Assembly: GCA_907163375.1 (NCBI GenBank)
Contig: CAJQUW010010356.1
Span: 92,043 to 156,042 of the forward strand
Source: Prostheceraeus crozeri
Taxonomy: Eukaryota; Platyhelminthes; Polycladida; Euryleptidae
Reading direction: 5' to 3'
DNA length: 64,000 bases
The notes under the pieces are model-generated. The model was given only the letters and a program-made list of their open reading frames with translations. It did no database searches and had not been told where the DNA came from. Both the position numbers and the translations under genes were made by a program. Positions 1 to 9,934 of the stretch are shown piece after piece (within the stretch, counting starts at the first letter, position 1; every line of letters starts with the position of its first letter).

Positions 1-856
1 TAGTTATTTTCAACATTTAGACAACCAATATTCCTATTTATGAATTTCACTTAATGACGACAAAATAGATTATCATTGATACTAATTGATTGCGTATGAA
101 GTAATACAACAGTGCTAATATTCCGTGATTTTCATAATTTTCAAATTTACTGAATCGTGGGTTGCTATTTTAGAATCTCAAGCGCATTTCAAACTGCTTG
201 ACATTCATAATCGTTTATAAATTTGCATGATAATGAAATTGTGATGAAATAGTGTGCTTAAGATAGTTAAGTAATCAAATGTAATTTTTTTATCTCAGTA
301 GCCTGATAAGAATCAAGATGAATTGTCGATAAATTGACAAACATTTTTCTCTCCAGAAAGCTTTGGAAAGTAATTCAGAAATAATTCATAGCAATAGAAG
401 AAATTCAGAAAGTAAGAAAAAACTCCCAATCAATACATCTGATACAGCCAATAATTTGATCAAAAACGTTCAAGAAAGGAATTACAATAATACATCATAT
501 TTTATTTAAATGTTGCAAATTGTTCACAATGTAATAAGTCATACGATTCGAGGGATTTATTTTCTGATATTTCATTCTTAGATTTTAACGTATGCTTTGA
601 ATTCTTAATTAGAGAGCAATCATGGCATGAAAGGATCCCGCTACGCTTAGATGTTGATTGTTAAGAATTACTTTCCAATACCTACCAAAATAATGAGACT
701 CAGACTAGCCTACACATTGAGTTGGACTGCCATTGCTCCATCGTGTCCGGTGGGATGGGCGTCATGTTGTGTCACTTGCTTGGCAACATATTATTAGAAA
801 TGTATTCTACACTGTTTCTACACTTTCAAATTCAGCCAATTATTATGTTACATTAA
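1..856. other. AT-rich non-coding sequence, no gene seen
   Basis: No open frame with a recognisable product, RNA gene or element end is visible on either strand. The stretch is AT-rich with short homopolymer runs, like the other unique-looking intergenic or intronic parts of the window. It could be intronic sequence upstream of the RNF14-type exons, but no exon was found in it. Confidence 0.5.
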
Positions 857-1087
857 AGATCGGAAAGTAATGCCGATTGGAATGAGCCCCATTTGATGCA
901 TCGAAATATCCAACCGTTATTCATAAGCAAGGTTTTATAGTATATTTGATGTTTTATCTTCTCTGAATGATGAGTGTCAACAGCCGGGCGGGAAAGAATC
1001 GCTTTGTTCTCCGACAAGCGACAACCGGCTTTGTATTGCTATCGCCGAACGCGCGCGCATGAACAAATTTTCTCTCGAACTGAGACT
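857..1087 (+). repeat. Dispersed repeat, copy A (cut by a LINE)
   Basis: This segment matches 6224-6432 in the same orientation. Shared blocks include AATGAGCCCCATTT, ATGTTTTATCTTCTCTGAATG, a GGCGGGAA block and the run into CTCGG/CTCGA. The match stops at about 1087, exactly where the microsatellite tail of the minus-strand LINE begins, so the LINE appears to have inserted into this older repeat. No coding potential is evident. The repeat's class is unknown. Confidence 0.7.
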
Positions 1088-1112
1088 CATCATCATCATC
1101 ATCATCATCATC
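1088..1112 (-). repeat. Trinucleotide tail of the LINE
   Basis: An uninterrupted run of about eight CAT/ATC units on the plus strand (GAT/ATG on the LINE strand) sits 52 bp beyond the LINE stop codon and directly abuts the interrupted dispersed repeat. Its position at the 3' end of the element supports a tail made during target-primed reverse transcription rather than a random microsatellite. Confidence 0.75.
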
Positions 1113-1164
1113 GCCAATTTGAATCCGGTTTTGTCCCCGACAAGCGAGGGTGGCCGGATCTACC

Positions 1165-2031
1165 TCACTGCAGCGAAATTTTCCTGACCCCTTCACGCCA
1201 CCTAGACCTATTCAAGGCATCTTCTTTCTTCAGGCCGGCCTTCATCTCCTCCTCTACTTGATTTCTCCACATACGCTTGGGCCGTCCTCGCTTGCGTTTT
1301 CCTTCAACTTGAAGATGAAGGGCTTTCTGCAGAACATTGTCATCTTCTCTCCTCAGCACGTGACCGTACCACCGTACCCCGCTTGCCTTCGCCAAATTTC
1401 CGATCTCTTCCTTCAAGCCCAACATGTCCATCAAGATGGTGCTGTTCTTCCTGTCCTTCAGCTTGGCTCCACACATCGCTCTGATCATCGCTCTTTCTGC
1501 CCTCCTCAGGATGTTCAATTCGTTTTCCCGCAAGCACCATGTTTCACTTCCGTACAGCATCACTGATCTTACACAACTACGGTAGACCATCCCTTTCAAT
1601 TTCAAGGAGAATCTTCTTCCAAGCAACAGTTCACTGATTTCCCGAAATCTCATCCACCCAAGTCGCACTCTCGCCGTAACTGCAGCTTCACATCCACCAC
1701 TGGCATTGACTCTGCTACCTAAGTAACAGAAGGCTCGCACAGTTTCTATTCCTTGGCATAGCTCTTCAGTGCCCATCACATCGTCTCCACCGGACCCTAG
1801 ACATCTCTCGCACGAAAAATTCCGCGCAAGGTTGGACGTCACTTTCGCGCATCTGCCGTAAATCCAGAGCCCGCATTTTGTGCACAGCACCGAGTTCTTC
1901 ATTACTCTTTTCCCACACACACCACATGGATCTCTCTTTGATTTTACTCTTTCTCCTTCTGAGCCACTCATCATCACTTTCGTTTTGCTGATATTTACTT
2001 TCATACCTTTGATTCCAGCGCTTCTCTCCAT
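1165..2031 (-). pseudogene. LINE C-terminal region with Cys-rich finger
   Basis: This frame continues the LINE polyprotein after a frameshift. It begins at the segment GMKVNISKTKVMMSG, which follows the RT palm. A compact finger follows, with CGVCGKRV, CTKCGLWIYGRC and CERC, a spacing reminiscent of PHD/RING-like or DNA-binding zinc modules. After it come FCYLGSRVNASGG, SVMLYGSETWCLRE and the terminal block GVRWYGHVLRRED with GRPKRMWR, common to this LINE group. The stop codon at 1165-1167 is close to the 3' tail, so the C-terminus is complete. A second copy of this finger type occurs in the LINE fragment at 26.8-27.6 kb. Confidence 0.82.
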
Positions 2032-2870
2032 TTAGCAAACTTCACTCTCAGCCCATCCAACGACTCGCTTGTCAAAACAATATCGTCTGCATAGAGCATC
2101 TCCGCTAGCGGTCCTTCTCTTGCATCTCCAGTCACCACATCCATTACGATAGCGAACAACAAAGGCGACAGAACGGACCCTTGGTGGACCCCAACTTCCA
2201 CGGAAAACACGTCCGACAACTTCGATCCAGATCTGACTTGTGTCCTTGCCCCATCGTTCAAACTCATCACCGCTCTCACTATCACTTCCGTCAGACCCTT
2301 CTTTCGCATCGCCCATTCCAGTACTCGCCTTGGGACACGATCGAATGCTTTCTCCAGATCCACGAAGCACATGAACAATTTCTTGTCTTTGTCCATGTAC
2401 TCTTCCTGCAATCTTCGCAATACGAAAATGGCATCTGTCGTGCCCTTGCCTGGCATGAAGCCAAATTGCGACTCGTCCAAAGAAACAAACTCCCGAATTC
2501 TCCGCTCCAACACTCTCTCCACGATCTTCATCCCATGTTCCAGGAGTTTGATTCCCCTATACGCTCCGCAATTCATGGCATCACCCTTTCCCTTAAAAAC
2601 TGGCACCACTACGCTTGTTTGCCATTCTTCTGGCATTCCCTTGCCTTTCATGACACCCTGACAAATTTCCGTCATGACACGAATTCCGACTTCTCCACTC
2701 GCTTGGATCATCTCGACAGACACATCTGACAGCCCAGCTGCTTTCCCTGTCTTCATATCATTCATTGCTCTTATCACTTCGCCTCTGGAGACATTCTTCT
2801 CTGGCCCTTCTACCTTGTCCACGTGGGTATTTTGATCCCATTCATTATCACCTCCATGTGTTCCTTCCAT
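2001..2870 (-). pseudogene. LINE reverse transcriptase domain
   Basis: The 289-residue frame contains the fingers and palm of a non-LTR reverse transcriptase. Visible motifs are KTGKAAGLSDVS near the N-terminus, VVPVFKGKGD, CGAYRGIKLLEHGMKIVE, FGFMPGKGTTDAIF, the motif A block CFVDLEKAFDRVPR, VGVHQGSVLSPLLFAIVMD, and the catalytic YADDIVL near residue 258. All key acidic residues are present. The frame ends near 2005, where a shift moves the thumb and C-terminal part to another frame. It overlaps the endonuclease frame by 61 bases because of the upstream shift, not because of genuine overlapping genes. Confidence 0.88.
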
Positions 2871-4219
2871 ATTCGTCCTCTGTCATCCTCCGTGAAACCC
2901 AGACGTCCATCTTTCCCCCTCATACACCGTCCTCCTTCGACATCTTTCCCTTCACGTTTCATGATCTTGACACGTCTGAAGATCTCGTGCGGATTTTCCT
3001 TCATTTTTTCCATCTGCTTCACGGCCTCCTGCTTCATGGCCCTTGCAACAGCTTTCTTCGCCTGCTTTTTCTTGCTCCTGTAATTAGCTTTGTTGCTTTC
3101 TGAACCATTCATCTTTAGGGTTTTAAACGCTTCCTTTTTCATGGCTATTGCTTTCTTTACTTCATCATTCCACCACCAGGTATCCCCTCGATCTCGTCTT
3201 CCTTTCTTCTTTCCACAAACTTCATCGCATGCCTGCAGCACCCCAGTCTTGAAAGCATCCCACAGATCAGTCGCTTCAACATCAACAAGTTGCTCAACCC
3301 TTTCCTGGAATTGTAGCCTCGTTCCTTCATTTTCAAGTTTCCAAACTTTTCTTCTTGAAACGCGCTCCTTTCTCACAATCTTTCGTGTCCTTGCTTTGTC
3401 CAAATCTGCAATTAGCAATCGGTGCTGCAATTCGCCAGCGATTGTTTTCACATCTTTCAGGTGTTTCCGATCTTCCTGTCCAATCACCACGAAGTCGATT
3501 TCTGTCTCATTGCCACCGGCACTGTAGGTCACCTTCTTCTTTTCGTCCTTCCGGAACCACGTGTTCGCCACGCACAAGGTCTTTTCATCGCAGAACTCTA
3601 GGAGTCGCTTTCCTTCCAAGTTTCTCACTCCGATGCCATTCCCGCCATGTATGCCTTCGAAACCGTCGATGCTCTTCCCGACGTGGCCGTTGAAATCGCC
3701 AAGACCTAGCACCAGCTCGTCACTTCCCTGCACCTCCCACTCGCTTGCCATTTCGTCATAGAAACGATCTTTCTCAAAATCTGGTCTGTCACTTTGCGGG
3801 GCATAGCCACAAACCACGCGCACAACTTCAGATTCGAAGGCCATCACCATACCCATCACCCTATCGCTCCGTCTTCGAACTTCCACAACCTTCTCACACA
3901 ATTCCTCCTTCACCAGTATTCCAACCCCTGAGTTTCCAACATCATTGCCAGACCACCACAACTTGTATCTTCGTCCTCTGACGCCAACGAAGCGGGCTCC
4001 TTCACCTCTACACCGCACCTCTTGCAGACAGCAAACATCCACATTCCTTTTTCTCAGCTCTTCACAGACTTCGGTTCCTCTTCCACGAAAGCTTCCGACA
4101 TTCCAACTGCCAAACCTCACCCCTAAACCTTTGCAAATTGATCCGGAGATTCTTCGCACCCCCTGCCCATTGAAGAGCTGCCGGGAACTGGGGGCCATTA
4201 CATTTCTTGCACAGTTCAT
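2810..4219 (-). pseudogene. LINE AP-like endonuclease domain
   Basis: The 469-residue frame carries an exonuclease-endonuclease-phosphatase fold. FGSWNVGS lies at about residues 36-43, the metal-binding glutamate is in CLQEVR at 64-69, GYAPQSD is near 138, GDFNGHVG is at 174-181, and IDFVVIG near 241 is followed by a QHRLL motif where many relatives have SDH. The region after about residue 290 is a Lys/Arg-rich linker leading toward the RT. The enzyme would nick target DNA to prime reverse transcription. The frame breaks shortly before its end (about 2838-2850), and the RT continues in another frame. Identification as a LINE endonuclease is secure; its clade (RTE or near) is less so. Confidence 0.85.
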
Positions 4220-4743
4220 GAGGATTTGTTGGAGCCTTGTTTTCTACGAGGAGCATGCCCTTGCTTACCCTCAACCTCGGTTTTGCGACATGAGTTGTCC
4301 ATGGAGCATTTGATATCGAAGTGTCCATCTCCTAGGCTGATTGCCTTCACCACGGCTAGCGAGCTCAGCCTGCCCGTTTTCCACTCTCCCCTTCTCCTCT
4401 AACCTTAACCGACGACTTGCTTGGCACAAGCACTTCAACAGCAGGAGTGGAGACCAGGACTACCAGCGGGACATATCCGGTGCCATCGGGCCCAGACCTG
4501 GGGTAAGGTGCTACTCCTCCTCCTGCCATTGGTGATGCATCCGTTGTGCAGGACCTGCTCTGCTGCTCCTAGCCACGCAGACACACCAAACACACATCAC
4601 ACTCCTAAAACAGATAGATCTCAGCATTTATAAAAACCATACCAAGATCTACTGAGAGTCATTTGATCTAGGCCTGTGTTCGAGTGTGACAGTGCTACTT
4701 AAGCAGCCACAACCCAACCAGCCAGACTATTGTTAGATTACTA

Positions 4744-5873
4744 CAGTCCGTTTCATAAAAAGTGGATCATCCTAAAATTTGACTAAATAAAACATAAGTA
4801 TGATACAGAAAGCATTTTTCATGTTATTTCATGTCCCTAATACATTTAAATGTCCTTATATAATCTGATAAGCTATGATACAGTAACGGTTCTTAAGAAC
4901 TAATATTTTGTGGCCCTACCCTTATTGTCAATGACATTACCAATTCGTCTAGGCATTGATTCGATGATATCGTTGATTTTTGACTGATCTAACTTTCTCC
5001 ACTCTCTTTTTAACAGTGACGTAAGTTGTGATACGCCATCTGTAGGTAGCAGTGAACAACGAACGTTACGTTTTAGAATACTCCATACATTTTCTATGGG
5101 ATTCAGATCAGGAGAACGAGCTGGCCAAGATAATGTCCTAAGCCCTAATTGAGACTTGCATAAGTTGACTCTACTACTCCTGTGACACGTAGCATTATTA
5201 TCCATAAATAACCAAGTCGATGGATCACCAAGTTGATCTGTCATTTGGCCAATGTTCATTCGTAAAACATTCACATAGCGTTCAGAATTCATGTTTCCTT
5301 GCTGTATGTGAAGTAGTTCTAGCAAGGTTGACACTTTGCCTTTTGTGAATGCGATCTCGTTATTGTTCATTTGTGGTTTGTATTGTTTTCAACCGGTAAG
5401 AGATAGATTTCTAGCTGAAAGCAATCAGGAGTGCTGCCAACACCACCGCAACGAAGTCAGGAAGCTATGGAACATGAAGTCCAGTTAATCACATGTAGCA
5501 GTTACATTATTGTTGATGAATAATGGTGCTATACTGGCTCTGATTGACCGATTTTCTTTATTTTTGTTTTGCTTGATAGCTTTTGGCTTGTAGAACAACA
5601 TATTACATAACAAAGGAAACAAATGTAATTTCATAAGAGTGAGGTATGATTTTGTGTAACATTGCTAAATGAAGATCAAATTATCTACCACTTTTTTATC
5701 TATAACAGGAAAACAACTCAATATTCATGCTTGAAATTTCCAACAATGATATTAGTAAGCACAACTGACATATCGTCCAAATTTCAGAGAAATTCGTTCA
5801 AGTTTGGCGGAGTTAGACAAAGTTGAAGTTAAGGCGATGTTTGAGGGTGATCCATTTTTTATGAAACAATCTG
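4744..5873 (-). mobile_element. Short Tc1-like transposon with TA duplications
   Basis: Imperfect inverted repeats of about 29 bp define this 1.13-kb element. The left end reads CAGTCCGTTTCATAAAAAG, and the reverse complement of the right end reads CAGATTGTTTCATAAAAAA; both continue into a TGGATCA block. A TA dinucleotide lies just outside each end (4742-4743 and 5874-5875), the target-site signature of the Tc1/mariner superfamily. It is shorter than usual for autonomous Tc1 elements (about 1.3-1.7 kb) and encodes only the C-terminal half of a transposase on the minus strand, so it is an internally deleted copy that would need another transposase to move. Confidence 0.85.
4900..5370 (-). pseudogene. 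Tc1-like transposase, C-terminal catalytic part
   Basis: The 156-residue frame holds the second catalytic aspartate in FMDNNATCHRS and the third acidic position in LSWPARSPDLNPIENVW, the DD34E signature block of Tc1 transposases (DDE_3 fold). The C-terminal MPRRIGNVIDNKG block is also typical. The paired DNA-binding domains and the first catalytic aspartate are absent, and nothing similar is visible upstream (5371-5873), so the protein cannot be a complete transposase. It lies wholly inside the element with TA duplications. Confidence 0.85.
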
Positions 5874-5875
5874 TA

Positions 5876-6223
5876 TAATTAGAATTTTCACTACTGTCCG
5901 GCCTGCTCATAATCCAGGAAAATATTGGGATTGTTTTTGAAATTTCGTTGAGTTAATAAACGCTCTAAATTCGCTAATACGGCAATCATAACTAGGAGTT
6001 CAATGCACGTGCGGGTCAAGTGGTTAAAATTCTTTGATTCTTGGATTCTTTCAACCGCAAATAGTTCACTGTTGAAATTCGCGTTACATTTCGGTTGTTT
6101 GCGTTACAATTGTGTAGGACGTTAAACACGTCAAGCTAAAGACGTCTCATTTACTGTGAAGAATGCATTCTTTTCTTCTTAACTTGCAAAATTAGTTCGT
6201 TCTGATGTCATATTGAAGGTCGG
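5876..6223. other. Non-coding sequence, nothing identified
   Basis: Between the Tc1-like element and dispersed repeat copy B no open frame with recognisable product, RNA gene or repeat boundary can be seen. Confidence 0.4.
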
Positions 6224-6432
6224 GAGATGATGTCGATTAAAATGAGCCCCATTTCATGTATTAAACCATTTAACAATCGTTCATTAGCAAGGCAGTTATC
6301 ATTTCGATGTTTTATCTTCTCTGAATGATAAGAGTGAACAGGCGGGAATGAAGGAAACTGCTTTGATCTCCGACATTCACACTTGTATTGTTATCACTTA
6401 ACGCGTGCGCTTCAATATATTTTCACTCGGAA
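6224..6432 (+). repeat. Dispersed repeat, copy B
   Basis: This is the same-orientation relative of 857-1087, sharing AATGAGCCCCATTT, ATGTTTTATCTTCTCTGAATG and the following GGCGGGAA block. Unlike copy A it runs on without a LINE, so it shows what the uninterrupted repeat looks like beyond this point (a GC-richer stretch to about 6660 ending near TTTATTAATATGGCCCC). No protein is predicted. Confidence 0.65.
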
Positions 6433-6588
6433 TGTGCGTCACATTGACAGATTTCTATGACTCGATTGCCGGCCGTTGAGAGCAGGTGGTGAATGTAGCT
6501 GCGCACTGAATCGGCACGTCAATGAAACTTGATCTAGCATTAACTGGCGCCGGAGTTGACGCTAGGCTTTCTCTATTAATACGGAACT

Positions 6589-6618
6589 CAAGTTGCTACT
6601 ACTCCTAGTAGCAACTTG
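6589..6618. repeat. Perfect 11-bp hairpin inside the repeat
   Basis: CAAGTTGCTAC at 6589-6599 is the exact reverse complement of GTAGCAACTTG at 6608-6618, with an 8-base loop. It lies in a stretch rich in short complementary words, which suggests a small non-autonomous element or a structured SINE/MITE 3' part. The element type cannot be fixed. Confidence 0.6.
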
Positions 6619-6892
6619 TCTAGCGCTACCCCTAGGAAATGCTGCAGCAAATGCTAGCTTTATTAATATGGCCCCTGATTTCAAAATTTCATCTTGGAGT
6701 AAAATTGTCATGAATCTATAAGTTGAACAAATCGATAGAAATTCAGGTTAGCAAAGTATAAAATGGTTTGGAATAGGCTGAATTGGGTACGCCAAAAGAG
6801 GAGGGCAAAAATCATAAATAGGGATTAAAACCAACACACAGGAAAAACCATGTTTTGCATATACTTGCTGGCCATTGCGAAGCTACAGTTCA

Positions 6893-7313
6893 AAAGTTAA
6901 TGTTTGACCTAGGAGCCCTTTCTTCCGCAATAAGATAAAGTAAAACACAAATAGTTAACCCAAATTTTATACGTTTTTATTATTATATTATATATTATAT
7001 ATTTTGTATATTAATAAATATTAATGCATTAATTTTTAACATATTAGAAAATATGTCATGATGACTGGATTACAAGGGTATAATTAAAATTTGGAATGAC
7101 AAGATAGGATATTGGACTATGTGAGGCTTGTTAAAAGTCATTTAGCCATGCCTTAACATAGAACATAGTAAAAACACTGATAAGTAAGTAAAAAAGATAC
7201 AATAGAAAAAATGGAAAGTCAGGAAAGAAAATTTGGAAGGTCTCTCACATGCGTTGATAAGTCTATTTGTTGGCAAGCTTTTTATAAACTAGGCCTCAGA
7301 TGACTTTCGGGAA
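6893..7313 (+). repeat. Left arm of a large inverted repeat (Penelope-type)
   Basis: The reverse complement of this 420-bp arm is found in two parts on the right: 7577-7727 matches 7176-7313, and 9935-10142 matches 6893-7175. Shared words include CCCTTTCTTCCGCAATAAGAT, TTACAAGGGTATAATT and TTGGCAAGCTTTTTATAA. Copies differ at roughly one site in five to six by eye. Between the arms lies a GIY-YIG endonuclease remnant. Penelope-like elements are known to carry partly inverted or tandem pseudo-LTRs, which fits this layout. Confidence 0.75.
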
Positions 7314-7328
7314 CCTATCAAGGAAGCC

Positions 7329-7493
7329 AGACCATGTCCTCTAAATTGTGCAGCCTGCTTAACATATGGAATGATAGGAAAGGGATATCAAATGAAAATT
7401 ATTTACAAGATGGAATTTAACGTCTGTAATAAAGTGTACATCGGATAAACAAGTAGAGCAATCAAACAAAGAATTTACGAACATACATCATAG
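7329..7493 (+). pseudogene. GIY-YIG endonuclease remnant (Penelope-like)
   Basis: In the frame starting at 7329 the translation shows a CxxxxCxxC linker (CPLNCAAC), then a VCNKVYIG block, one stop codon and TSRAIKQRIYEH. This order (Cys linker, Y-I-G, Arg in the helix, R-x-x-EH) is the signature of the GIY-YIG endonuclease that follows the RT in canonical Penelope-like elements, where it nicks DNA for integration. Only this piece is left: no RT frame is adjacent, and there is a stop directly after the YIG glycine. It sits in the loop of the large inverted repeat. Confidence 0.7.
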
Positions 7494-7576
7494 TCCTAAT
7501 CTTTGCTGTATATACATATGGTTCAACTTAAAATTTTTAATTTCAAATGGACCATTCTTTATGTTGTAAAGAACAG

Positions 7577-7727
7577 AAGGTCCCGAAAGTCATCTGAGGT
7601 CTTGTTATAAAAAGCTTGCCAACAAATAGACTTATCAACGAATGTAAAGACTTAAGCCCTCCAAATTTTCTTTCCTGACTTTCCATTTTTTCTATTTTAT
7701 CTTTTTTGCTTATCAACAGAGTTTTTC
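7577..7727 (-). repeat. Right arm of the inverted repeat, first part
   Basis: This is the reverse complement of 7176-7313, including the words CCCGAAAGTCATCTGAGG, AAGCTTGCCAACAAATAGAC and TTTCCTGACTTTCCATTTTTT. It ends near a TTATCAACAG junction, beyond which the homology jumps to 9935. Confidence 0.75.
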
Positions 7728-8286
7728 ATTTTCGGGTTAAACGGGCGGGATTTTCGGGTTTTCCAACATAAAGGATGTTCCGCAAGTTACTGGCTATTTA
7801 CATGCTGTCATGCATTTTTGTGAAATGTGTAAACGCTATTTTGCCTCTAATTCGAGAGAATTAAGTTACGCTGTGTACAAGTATGCATTCTAAACAAAAC
7901 TTAGACTTTTACACATAACTTGTATTTTCATAGCCTGTAGAAAATGAACGTGGGTAAAGCATGTCATAATATCCTTAAAAGACCAAAGAGAAATTGATTA
8001 CAGAATTTGTATGAGTATGAGTAGATTGATTCTGAATTAACCATCAATCTAAATATCTTTTTAATCATAATTTCTAGTTAGAAAGCATTATTGATGACAA
8101 AACCTTGTCATAAAAATCTTATAACAGAAATATAAAGAGGCAAATCAATTTAGTTCGTCAGACTCAACAAGACACTCCTCGAGTGATCCTGCACTTTCAA
8201 TGCTGTCAACCATGTGCAGGAACCTCGAAACAATTGATGCCTATCTTAGTAACTTATGCTTATATCTACATGCACAAAATGTACAA
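7728..8286. other. Left part of the insert splitting the inverted repeat
   Basis: The stretch begins with a GC-rich block (TTTCGGGTTAAACGGGCGGG) that is echoed in inverted form at 9858-9930, then becomes AT-rich up to the mariner end. No gene is recognised. The insert ends (CAGAGTTTTTCA on the left and, inverted, CAGGGTTGGTCAAAA on the right) vaguely recall hAT termini, but no target duplication could be found. Confidence 0.35.
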
Positions 8287-8288
8287 TA

Positions 8289-9732
8289 CCGGGTGTCCCA
8301 CAGCGAACCCCCCCCCCCCGAACACAAAATCAAGATTATTTACTTGAAGTTTGGTGACTTCGGCTTGATAAGAGCAGCTTGGGTTGTTGTTAGATATCAG
8401 TGTATGCTATTATTAGGATATCGAATAGCGCTTGTCTTCATTTCGCAAACAATAATTGCAAATTCAAATTCAAATTTCTAACTGAAATGCTGCTTCATGT
8501 TTAATCATTTACAATTAGTCATGCCACGTCGCCACACGATTGAAGAACGCGTGTTCATTGTGAAAAGCTATTATCAAACTGGCAATTATCGTGAAGTAGT
8601 TCGACACTTTGAAGACACGTATGGAAGACCAATTGATAGGAAATCGATTCCATCATTGATTAAGAGATTTGAGTCCACTGGAAGAGTTGACGAAGAGGGA
8701 CATGGTAGACCATCAAGTGAAAGCCATAGTGAACAGGTAGCCGCGGTTGCCGGTGCTATCACTGAAATGGGTGATAATTTCTCTATCCGCAAGGCATCCG
8801 CTGATCTTGACATTTCAAAATCTACTGTTCATCGAATTCTGAAAGTCGACTTGGGATCGAAAAGCTATCACTTCTCGTTGCATCAAGAACTTAATGAAGA
8901 CGATCCTGATCGACGTTTGAATTTTTGTGAGGACTTACTACGTTTATTGGAACGAGATCACCAATTGATCAACAAAGTTGTCTGGACAGACGAGGCGAAG
9001 TTCTTTTTAAACGGAACTGTGAATCGCCACAATTCAGTTTATTGGTCAGATCACAACGAGCTTCGTCTAAGCACCAAGTCCATGGACCAACGTGGTGTAA
9101 CAGTGTGGGCTGGCATTTCATCCCGAGGTGTGACGGAGCCATTCTTCTTTCGAGAGACTGTCAAAGGAGAGAATTATCTCAGTATGCTGCAAAGCGTGCT
9201 GCCGCGAATCACCGATCTTGGGAGCATTTTCATGCAGGATGGGGCACCGGCGCATTATTACCGTTCCGTCATAAATTACTTAAACAGTAATTTTCCCAAC
9301 CGCTGGATTGGACGCCGTGGTAGCCTTTTGGAATGGCCTCCAAGATCACCAGACTTAACACCGTGTGATTTTTTTCTTTGGGGACACGTAAAAGAGATTG
9401 TATACAGGAGTCATCCTCAAACCTTGGATGAATTGGAAGACTGTATTCGTACTGTGTTTCGTGACATAGACGAGCTTTTATGTAGAAAAGTATGTTCTGA
9501 AGCTGTTCAAAATAGAATTCGACTCTGTGTGCAGGAAAATGGTCAACATATTGAACATAAATTATAAAAGTTTAATTAAGACGCGTTTCGTGCTTTGTAT
9601 GAACTGCAGAAATTACTCTAATAAGGGAATAATGACCTTTTGATCACAACGTATCAATGTAGGCTATATTATAATTTGAGATAATGATGGAAATCGTTTG
9701 GGGGGGCGGGGGGGTTTGCTGTGTGAATCCGG
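8289..9732 (+). mobile_element. Mariner-type transposon with poly-C inverted repeats
   Basis: Inverted repeats bracket an intact transposase. The left end begins CCGGGTGTCCCACAGCGAA followed by a run of twelve C. The right end, reversed, begins CCGGATTCACACAGCAAA followed by C7-G-C7. A TA lies just outside the left end (8287-8288); no TA follows the right end, so the right target duplication is mutated or the boundary is a few bases off. Length is about 1.44 kb, normal for mariner elements. It lies inside the 2.2-kb insert that splits the Penelope-type inverted repeat. Confidence 0.8.
8521..9567 (+). CDS. Mariner-superfamily transposase, open frame, DDxD type
   Basis: This transposase would bind the element ends and catalyse cut-and-paste movement. 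The frame is open from 8497; I prefer the ATG at 8521 because the conserved start MPRRHTIEERVF begins there. Numbered from 8497, residues 11-60 form an N-terminal helix-turn-helix of the DUF4817 type, a second HTH (IRKASADLDISKSTVHRIL) follows near 97-115, and the DDE_3 core carries D165 (VVWTDEAKF), D248 (FMQDGAPAH) and D291 (SPDLTPCDFFLWG). There are 42 residues between the last two aspartates, close to the DD41D (rosa-like) group. No stop or shift interrupts it, so it could encode active enzyme. Confidence 0.9.
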   Translation: MPRRHTIEERVFIVKSYYQTGNYREVVRHFEDTYGRPIDRKSIPSLIKRFESTGRVDEEGHGRPSSESHSEQVAAVAGAITEMGDNFSIRKASADLDISKSTVHRILKVDLGSKSYHFSLHQELNEDDPDRRLNFCEDLLRLLERDHQLINKVVWTDEAKFFLNGTVNRHNSVYWSDHNELRLSTKSMDQRGVTVWAGISSRGVTEPFFFRETVKGENYLSMLQSVLPRITDLGSIFMQDGAPAHYYRSVINYLNSNFPNRWIGRRGSLLEWPPRSPDLTPCDFFLWGHVKEIVYRSHPQTLDELEDCIRTVFRDIDELLCRKVCSEAVQNRIRLCVQENGQHIEHKL

Positions 9733-9934
9733 CCTGTGAAAATAGCGACAATTTTCTCCTATGACCAGTCTTAAAGCTTCTAGGCATCTCTAAAATATGA
9801 TAGGTCGCTTCTGTGAAGATGACGCTGGGGACCACAACGATTCTTACATGATAAGGTATCAGAGGGAAAACCCGCCCGGCCGATTGAAACAGGTTTTTCA
9901 GTCGACGGCCGGGTTTTGACCAACCCTGCCAATG
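9733..9934. other. Right part of the insert splitting the inverted repeat
   Basis: Contains GC-rich words AAAACCCGCCCGGCCG and GGCCGGGTTTTGACC that are inverted relatives of those at 7735-7765. No gene is seen. Confidence 0.35.

Larger units (their letters stand above)
1088..4660 (-). mobile_element. APE-type LINE, nearly full length, inactivated
   Basis: A minus-strand non-LTR retrotransposon holds, in order, an AP-type endonuclease (4219-2810), a reverse transcriptase (2870-2001) and a C-terminal part with a Cys-rich finger (2031-1165). It ends in a (GAT)n/(ATG)n microsatellite at 1112-1088, a 3' tail type seen in RTE/CR1-like elements. Its product would nick genomic DNA and copy the element's RNA at the nick. 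The 5' boundary near 4660 is approximate: sequence from about 4220 to 4650 looks like 5' leader. The protein type resembles the LINE family often mis-annotated as craniofacial development protein 2-like. The three pieces lie in three different frames, so this copy is dead unless the shifts are assembly errors. Confidence 0.85.

Noticed and set aside
974-1261. Plus-strand frame with a polyhistidine run
   Set aside because: The histidines are the CAT microsatellite tail of the LINE; the frame is antisense to the element and has no other support.
7720-7735. 8-bp hAT target duplication at the insert borders
   Set aside because: The left (CTTATCAA) and right (CCAATGTT) flanks do not match, so a hAT origin of the 2.2-kb insert is not supported.
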